DNA from: Geobacter sp. UBA5735 | GTDB taxonomy: Bacteria > Desulfobacterota > Desulfuromonadia > Geobacterales > Geobacteraceae | NCBI GenBank assembly: GCA_002419385.1 | Contig: DIFZ01000050.1 | Location: forward strand, 83,966 to 147,965 | DNA length: 64,000 nucleotides | Direction of reading: 5' to 3' | In this document: piece by piece, positions 60,065-64,000 of the stretch | Numbering within the stretch: position 1 is the stretch's first letter | How the letters are laid out: the number at the start of each line of letters is the position of its first letter | Program-made: the position numbers and the translations under genes | Notes under the pieces: model-generated | Database searches by the model: none | What the model was told of the DNA's origin: nothing | Seen by the model: the letters and a program-made list of their open reading frames with translations, nothing else

Positions 60065-61255
60065 TCATTTCACCAGCCGACCAAAGTCCCTGCCAAAGCT
60101 CACGCAGTTCACCAGACTCTGATCATCGGGGTTCCATAACTCCTTCACTCCGTCAGTGACAAGTGTGAACCCTCCTTCGCGCAGCCGTTCCGTTATCATG
60201 GCCACGGACTCGCCGCTCCAGCCATAGGCCCCGAAGGCCGCCGCTTTCTTGTCCTTGAAACCGAGACCTCTGATTTCTTCGAGCAGCCCGGCAATCGCTG
60301 ATAGAATGCCGCGATTTATGGTCGGAGAACCGACCAGGATCGCCTTTGATTTAAACACTTCGGTGATAATGTCGTTCTTGTCGGTGCGGGCGGCATTGTA
60401 AAGCTTGACGGTCACGCCGGGATCCGTCTGAAGGATACCCCCGGCAATCGCTTCGGCCATTCTGCGCGTACCGTCCCACATGGTGTCATAGATGATGGTC
60501 ACCTGATTTTCCAGGTAATTGGCTGCCCACTCCGCATATTTTGTGACAATCTGCAGCGGGTTGTCCCGCCAGATGACACCGTGGCTGGTGCAGATCATGT
60601 CCACCGGCAGTCCGAACCCCACCACTTCCTTGATCTTCCGGTCAACCAGGGCGCTGAAGGGCGTCAGGATATTCGCATAGTACTTAATGCACTCCTGGAA
60701 CAGTTCCGCCTGGTCGACCAGATCGTTGAACAGATGCTCAGTGGCATAATGCTGTCCGAAGGCATCGTTGCTGAACAGGACATTGTCCCCGGTCAAATAG
60801 GAGAACATGCTGTCCGGCCAGTGCAGCATCGGCGCTTCGATGAAAATGAACTCCTGCGAGCCGATATTCAGCCGGTCGCCGGTCTTGACGGTTCTGAAAT
60901 CCCAGTCCTGATGGTAATGGCCCTTCAGCGACTTGACGGCATTGGCGGTGCAATAGATGGGAGTGTCGGGAATGAGGCGCATCAGCTCCGGCAAGGCACC
61001 GCTGTGGTCACTTTCGGCGTGACTTGCGATGATGAAATCAATCTTTTTCAGATCAATTTCTTTTTTCAGGTTCTCGATGAATTCCTTGGCGAAAGGTTTC
61101 CACACGGTATCAATCAGCACCGTTTTTTCATCGCGGACAAGATACGAATTGTAGGTGGAACCTCTGCGGGTGGAGTATTCTTCCCCGTGAAATTTCCTGA
61201 TTTCCCAGTCAACTTTTCCTACCCAGGTGATATGGTCCTTGACGGTAATGCCCAT
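60065..61255 (-). CDS. FprA/ROO-type flavodiiron protein
   Basis: 396 residues. The metallo-beta-lactamase-like domain carries the di-iron motif HAESDH (79-84), LHWPDSMFSYL and GQHYAT. The C-terminal flavodoxin domain starts near 250 (VTIIYDTMWDGTRRMAEAIAGGI). These proteins reduce O2 or NO using rubredoxin, which is encoded 84 bases upstream. The start at 61255 with AGGAGGAGG is clear. Part of an Hcp-rubredoxin-FprA stress group. Confidence 0.95.
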   Translation of the reverse strand: MGITVKDHITWVGKVDWEIRKFHGEEYSTRRGSTYNSYLVRDEKTVLIDTVWKPFAKEFIENLKKEIDLKKIDFIIASHAESDHSGALPELMRLIPDTPIYCTANAVKSLKGHYHQDWDFRTVKTGDRLNIGSQEFIFIEAPMLHWPDSMFSYLTGDNVLFSNDAFGQHYATEHLFNDLVDQAELFQECIKYYANILTPFSALVDRKIKEVVGFGLPVDMICTSHGVIWRDNPLQIVTKYAEWAANYLENQVTIIYDTMWDGTRRMAEAIAGGILQTDPGVTVKLYNAARTDKNDIITEVFKSKAILVGSPTINRGILSAIAGLLEEIRGLGFKDKKAAAFGAYGWSGESVAMITERLREGGFTLVTDGVKELWNPDDQSLVNCVSFGRDFGRLVK

Positions 61256-61338
61256 AGAAATCCTCCTCCTGTCATAGCCAGGGAAATCTAGGTCGCTGCC
61301 ATAAACGCTGGCTACGCGACACCACTGACCGTTCCGTG

Positions 61339-61458
61339 TTACTTGTACGGCACAAACTTCGAGCGATCGACCCCGCATTTCGGGCATACGCTTGGCGGGC
61401 TAGCCTCTTCGTACATATAGCCACAGACAGTACACTGCCAACGTTTTGCTTTCTGCAT
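61339..61458 (-). CDS. Rubredoxin (short)
   Basis: 39 residues: WQCTVCGYMYEEASPPSVCP and KCG give the two CxxC knuckles, but the loop between them is short, as in rubredoxin-like domains of rubrerythrin, rather than the 52-residue classical rubredoxin. GGAGGTG precedes the ATG at 61458. It donates electrons to FprA, encoded next. A tiny gene easily missed. Confidence 0.9.
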   Translation of the reverse strand: MQKAKRWQCTVCGYMYEEASPPSVCPKCGVDRSKFVPYK

Positions 61459-61539
61459 GGCATTCACCTCCAGAAATCTTTCCACAGCGGCGGAAAAGGA
61501 ATCCCCCCGATACGGGCAGGAATCCCTTTTCCGGTAGGG

Positions 61540-63219
61540 TTAGCCGAGAATCGCCTTCAGGTCTTCCTCAGCCGTGGCAATCGGCGCGATATTGAAGTTT
61601 TCCACCAGGAAGTTGAGCACGTTGGGGGTGATGAAGGCCGGGAGGCTGGGTCCCAGCTTGATGTTCTTGATTCCCAGGTGCAGCAGCGTCAGCAGGATGA
61701 CCACCGCCTTCTGCTCGTACCAGGAAAGGACCATGGAGAGCGGCAGGTCGTTCACGCCGCACTCAAAGGCGCCCGCCAGGGCAACGGCTATCTGGATGGC
61801 GGAATAGGCGTCGTTGCACTGGCCAACATCCAGGAGCCTGGGGATGCCGCCGATGTCGCCGAAATCCAGCTTGTTAAAGCGGTACTTGCCGCAGGCAAGG
61901 GTAAGGATGACGCAGTCCTTGGGTACATTTTCGGCGAATTCCGTGTAGTAGTTACGGCCCGGCTTGGCGCCGTCGCAACCGCCGATGAGGAAGAAGTGCT
62001 TCACCGCCCCGCCCTTCACCGCCTCGATGACCTTGTCGGCCACGCCGAGCACCGCGTTGTGGCCGAAGCCCACCAGGATTTCCTTGCCCGGCGCGTCTTC
62101 GAAGCCGGGGAGAGACAAGGCCTTGTCAATCACCGGAGAGAAGTCCCAGCCTTCAATGTGCTGGATACCGGGCCAGGCCACCAGGCCCCAGGTGTAAAGG
62201 CGGCCGGTGTACGAGTCGGCCGGCTTCTGGATGCAGTTGGTGTTGAAGATGATAGCGCCGGGGAATTCCGGGAATTCGTTGTGCTGGTCCTGCCAGGCCC
62301 CGCCGAAGTTTCCCACCAGGTGGGCGTACTTCTTCAGGCCGGGATAGCCGTGGGCAGGCAGCATCTCGCCATGGGTGTAGATATTGACCCTCTTCCCTTC
62401 GGTCTGTTTGAGGAGTTCTTCGAGCATGAGGAGGTCGTGTCCGGAGACAAGTATCGCCTTGCCTGCTTTCGTGCCCAATTGCACCGGTGTCGGCACCGGA
62501 TGGCCGTAGCGCTCCACGTGCCCTTCATTGAGCATGCCCATCACCGTCAGGTTGTGCTTGCCGCATTCCATGGCAAGGCCCACGTAGTCCATGAGACCGA
62601 GCGTCGGGTCGGCGGTGGCGGCCAAGGCACGGTGGAAGTATTCATAGACTTCGTCGTTGTGCTTGCCGAGGATCTGGCAGTGGTCGGCGTAGGCGGCCAT
62701 GCCCTTCAGGCCGTAAATGAGGATTTCGATGGCGGATCGGATGTCGGCGTCACTGTGCAACGCCATGATGCCGTACTGCTCACCCTGCTTCACCAGGTCG
62801 GCCGCAGGAACCCAGGCCGCAGGAGCGGCAACTTCCTGTGCCGGCTTTGCCTCATCACCGGTGAAAAATGCCTTCAGCTTACCGAAGAACCCTCCTTCAA
62901 CTTCTGCGCCGCCGGATGCTTTCAGGTACAGGGCCTTTGCTTTCTCCTTCATCTCGAAGCATTTATTTATTGTTGCTTCGAGGCGCTCCGGATCAAAATC
63001 CACGTTGGTAACCGTGGCAAACATCCCTTCCAGCAGGAAGACATCAAGTGTCTGATCCTTGGCGCCAAGCTTCCGCGCCTCGTTTGCATATATGGCCAGA
63101 CCCTTCAGTCCATACAACAAATTGTCCTGCAGGGCAGCTACCTCCGGTTTCTTCCCGCATACACCCATCACGTCGCAACCGATTCCTTTTGCTGCCTGCT
63201 CACACTGATGACAAAACAT
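61540..63219 (-). CDS. hcp: Hydroxylamine reductase / hybrid cluster protein (class with N-terminal CxxC)
   Basis: 559 residues. Cys3, Cys6, Cys15 and Cys21 hold the 4Fe-4S cluster; the C-terminal hybrid cluster ligands are seen in IIFNTNCIQKP, LIGGCDGA, LACGKYRFN and DVGQCNDAYSA. Hcp reduces NO (and hydroxylamine in vitro) and protects anaerobes against nitrosative stress. Residues about 100-130 have an insertion (SGGAEVEGGFFGKLKAFFTGDE). AGGAGG precedes the ATG. An FNR/HcpR-like dyad lies about 120 bases upstream. Confidence 0.95.
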   Translation of the reverse strand: MFCHQCEQAAKGIGCDVMGVCGKKPEVAALQDNLLYGLKGLAIYANEARKLGAKDQTLDVFLLEGMFATVTNVDFDPERLEATINKCFEMKEKAKALYLKASGGAEVEGGFFGKLKAFFTGDEAKPAQEVAAPAAWVPAADLVKQGEQYGIMALHSDADIRSAIEILIYGLKGMAAYADHCQILGKHNDEVYEYFHRALAATADPTLGLMDYVGLAMECGKHNLTVMGMLNEGHVERYGHPVPTPVQLGTKAGKAILVSGHDLLMLEELLKQTEGKRVNIYTHGEMLPAHGYPGLKKYAHLVGNFGGAWQDQHNEFPEFPGAIIFNTNCIQKPADSYTGRLYTWGLVAWPGIQHIEGWDFSPVIDKALSLPGFEDAPGKEILVGFGHNAVLGVADKVIEAVKGGAVKHFFLIGGCDGAKPGRNYYTEFAENVPKDCVILTLACGKYRFNKLDFGDIGGIPRLLDVGQCNDAYSAIQIAVALAGAFECGVNDLPLSMVLSWYEQKAVVILLTLLHLGIKNIKLGPSLPAFITPNVLNFLVENFNIAPIATAEEDLKAILG

Positions 63220-63335
63220 TATGTGCCCTCCTTTTTCCCTTGTTTTTTAAACACATAGAACAGCTTCCAGTATACATGGCTTTTTCAGATTTTCTCTGCT
63301 GGGGAAGTTTATATCAGCTTGACAGAATGACGGCA

Positions 63336-63349
63336 TTGACCTGTATCAA
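63336..63349. promoter_or_regulatory. FNR/HcpR-like dyad upstream of hcp
   Basis: TTGACCTGTATCAA is a near-palindromic TTGA-N6-TCAA site of the CRP/FNR type. It is 117 bases before the hcp ATG, a reasonable distance for an NO-responsive regulator such as HcpR or an FNR relative. The inner bases are not symmetric. Confidence 0.45.
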
Positions 63350-63437
63350 GTTTTAAGGGAAATACGGGGGGAAGGAGATACAACCATTCCTTTCTTGAGC
63401 GAAGTGTTATCCTTGGAAAACATTCTCCTGCGGCTCA

Positions 63438-63845
63438 TTACTCCTTCTCTCTCTGGTTTAAGAAGAGCCTTGGGGATGCGTAAACTTCCCCTGGAATGAG
63501 ACATCCGGGAGACTGCATTCCCATGGATCTATTCTCGACCATGGCCTTGTGCGCCAGCCATCTGCCGACATCGCGCGCTTCGCCGGTGATTTCAGCCGAC
63601 AGGACCTCCGTCCTGAACCCGAACCCCTCCGCCTTTCCCTTCGCCGAATCGAGAGCCATGCGGTTACCGCCGGTTATCACGTTCGTCGTCTTGGAGAACA
63701 GCGGGTTGCCTGGTTTCGGTGTCTCGGGAACTTTCCCCATTTGCCCTGATGCCATCAATTCCATCAAGAATTCGTGGACTCTCCGGTCACCAACAACATC
63801 TGAAAGGATGAGAGAAAGGCTGGTCGCCGGATAAACAAATATCAA
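63438..63845 (-). pseudogene. Decayed glycerate 2-kinase fragment (GckA/MOFRL type)
   Basis: A 135-codon frame with pieces of glycerate 2-kinase: LSLILSDVVGD, then (after a deletion of about 35 residues that should include the SGPT motif) GKVPETPKPGNPLFSKTTNVITGGNRMALDSAKGKAEGFGFRTEVLSAEITGEARDVGRWLA, then a degraded CLIPGE (normally CLISGGE). N- and C-terminal parts are missing. It has no ribosome site and abuts a copy of the interspersed repeat, so it is a remnant. Confidence 0.75.
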
Positions 63846-63895
63846 ATTTGGATTTTGGAGACGTGACCCCTTTGCCTTCTGACCCCTTTGCTTCC
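63843..63895. repeat. Degenerate copy 3 of the palindromic repeat with tail
   Basis: Only the right half (TTTTGGAGACGTGACCCC) is conserved; the left half is lost. The tail motif TGACCCCTTTGCCTTC and a shortened TGACCCCTTTGCTTCC follow. Positioned at the end of the glycerate kinase remnant. Confidence 0.65.
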
Positions 63896-64000
63896 CTTTT
63901 GTCCCTTCGGAGCAAAATTTCCTGTAAACAATAATCCTTGACGAACGTTAGTACATACAACCAAGGGCAACATATTGTAAAGATCCGCACCCATAGGGCG
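63896..64000. other. Window end, no supported gene
   Basis: About 100 bases beyond the repeat. No conclusion possible. Confidence 0.3.

Overview
The window reads as chromosome of an anaerobic, diazotrophic deltaproteobacterium, most likely Geobacterales (Geobacter, Pelobacter or Trichlorobacter type). The reasons are the surE-pcm-rpoS-apt order, a molybdenum nif cluster with a fused nifEN and an ANTAR antiterminator, a geopeptide-type RiPP locus, and several oxygen and NO defence genes (rubrerythrin, rubredoxin, FprA, Hcp). No CRISPR array, rRNA, prophage or intact transposase was seen.

Layout. 1-10.6 kb is housekeeping: a cut-off M29 aminopeptidase, DAHP synthase, tRNA-Arg(CCT), apt, rpoS, pcm, surE, a lamin-tail surface protein, corA and an MFS exporter. 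Two paralogous small proteins here each have a sigma-54-type promoter. 10.7-25.1 kb is the nitrogen fixation region: nifV, an ANTAR response regulator, nifHDK, a glutamine amidotransferase, nifEN, nifX, fdxB, a second NifX-like gene, draT, draG and nifB. Four of its transcription units (nifV, nifH, nifEN, nifB) start with a leader carrying a terminator-like hairpin preceded by a shared CAGGCAAMGGCGCC-like motif; three have textbook GG-N10-GC promoters. The picture is sigma-54 initiation followed by ANTAR-controlled antitermination, with DraT/DraG switching NifH (Arg99 present) after translation.

25.2-35.3 kb holds a soluble FIST chemoreceptor, a geopeptide RiPP pair (a 34-residue precursor and its radical SAM maturase), a TonB receptor with a substrate-binding protein and hybrid histidine kinase, and an MFS transporter. 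35.3-47.9 kb is mixed: terC, a Spy-like protein, a PAS protein, a FAD protein, a CinA domain, an MshEN-PilT ATPase, yaeQ, a Gre factor, rubrerythrin with a double-rubredoxin flavoprotein, a GDSL esterase and a DTW protein.

48.0-56.0 kb is the most unusual block: a tight six-gene minus-strand operon of patatin lipase, gluzincin metallopeptidase, ComEC-like metallo-beta-lactamase-fold protein, an unrecognised 602-residue protein, a lipoprotein and a GH46 chitosanase-like protein. I know no described system with this set. 56.6-64 kb has a secreted Q/R-rich protein, a DUF488 protein, a SagB-type oxidoreductase bracketed by two 48-bp palindromes, an M24 peptidase, FprA, rubredoxin, Hcp and a decayed glycerate kinase.

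Caveat: nifV (G8), nifD (A9) and the metallopeptidase (G7 and a GGGAGGGG stretch) have reading-frame breaks, all at or beside homopolymers. Base-calling error is the simplest explanation; slippage or decay are alternatives.
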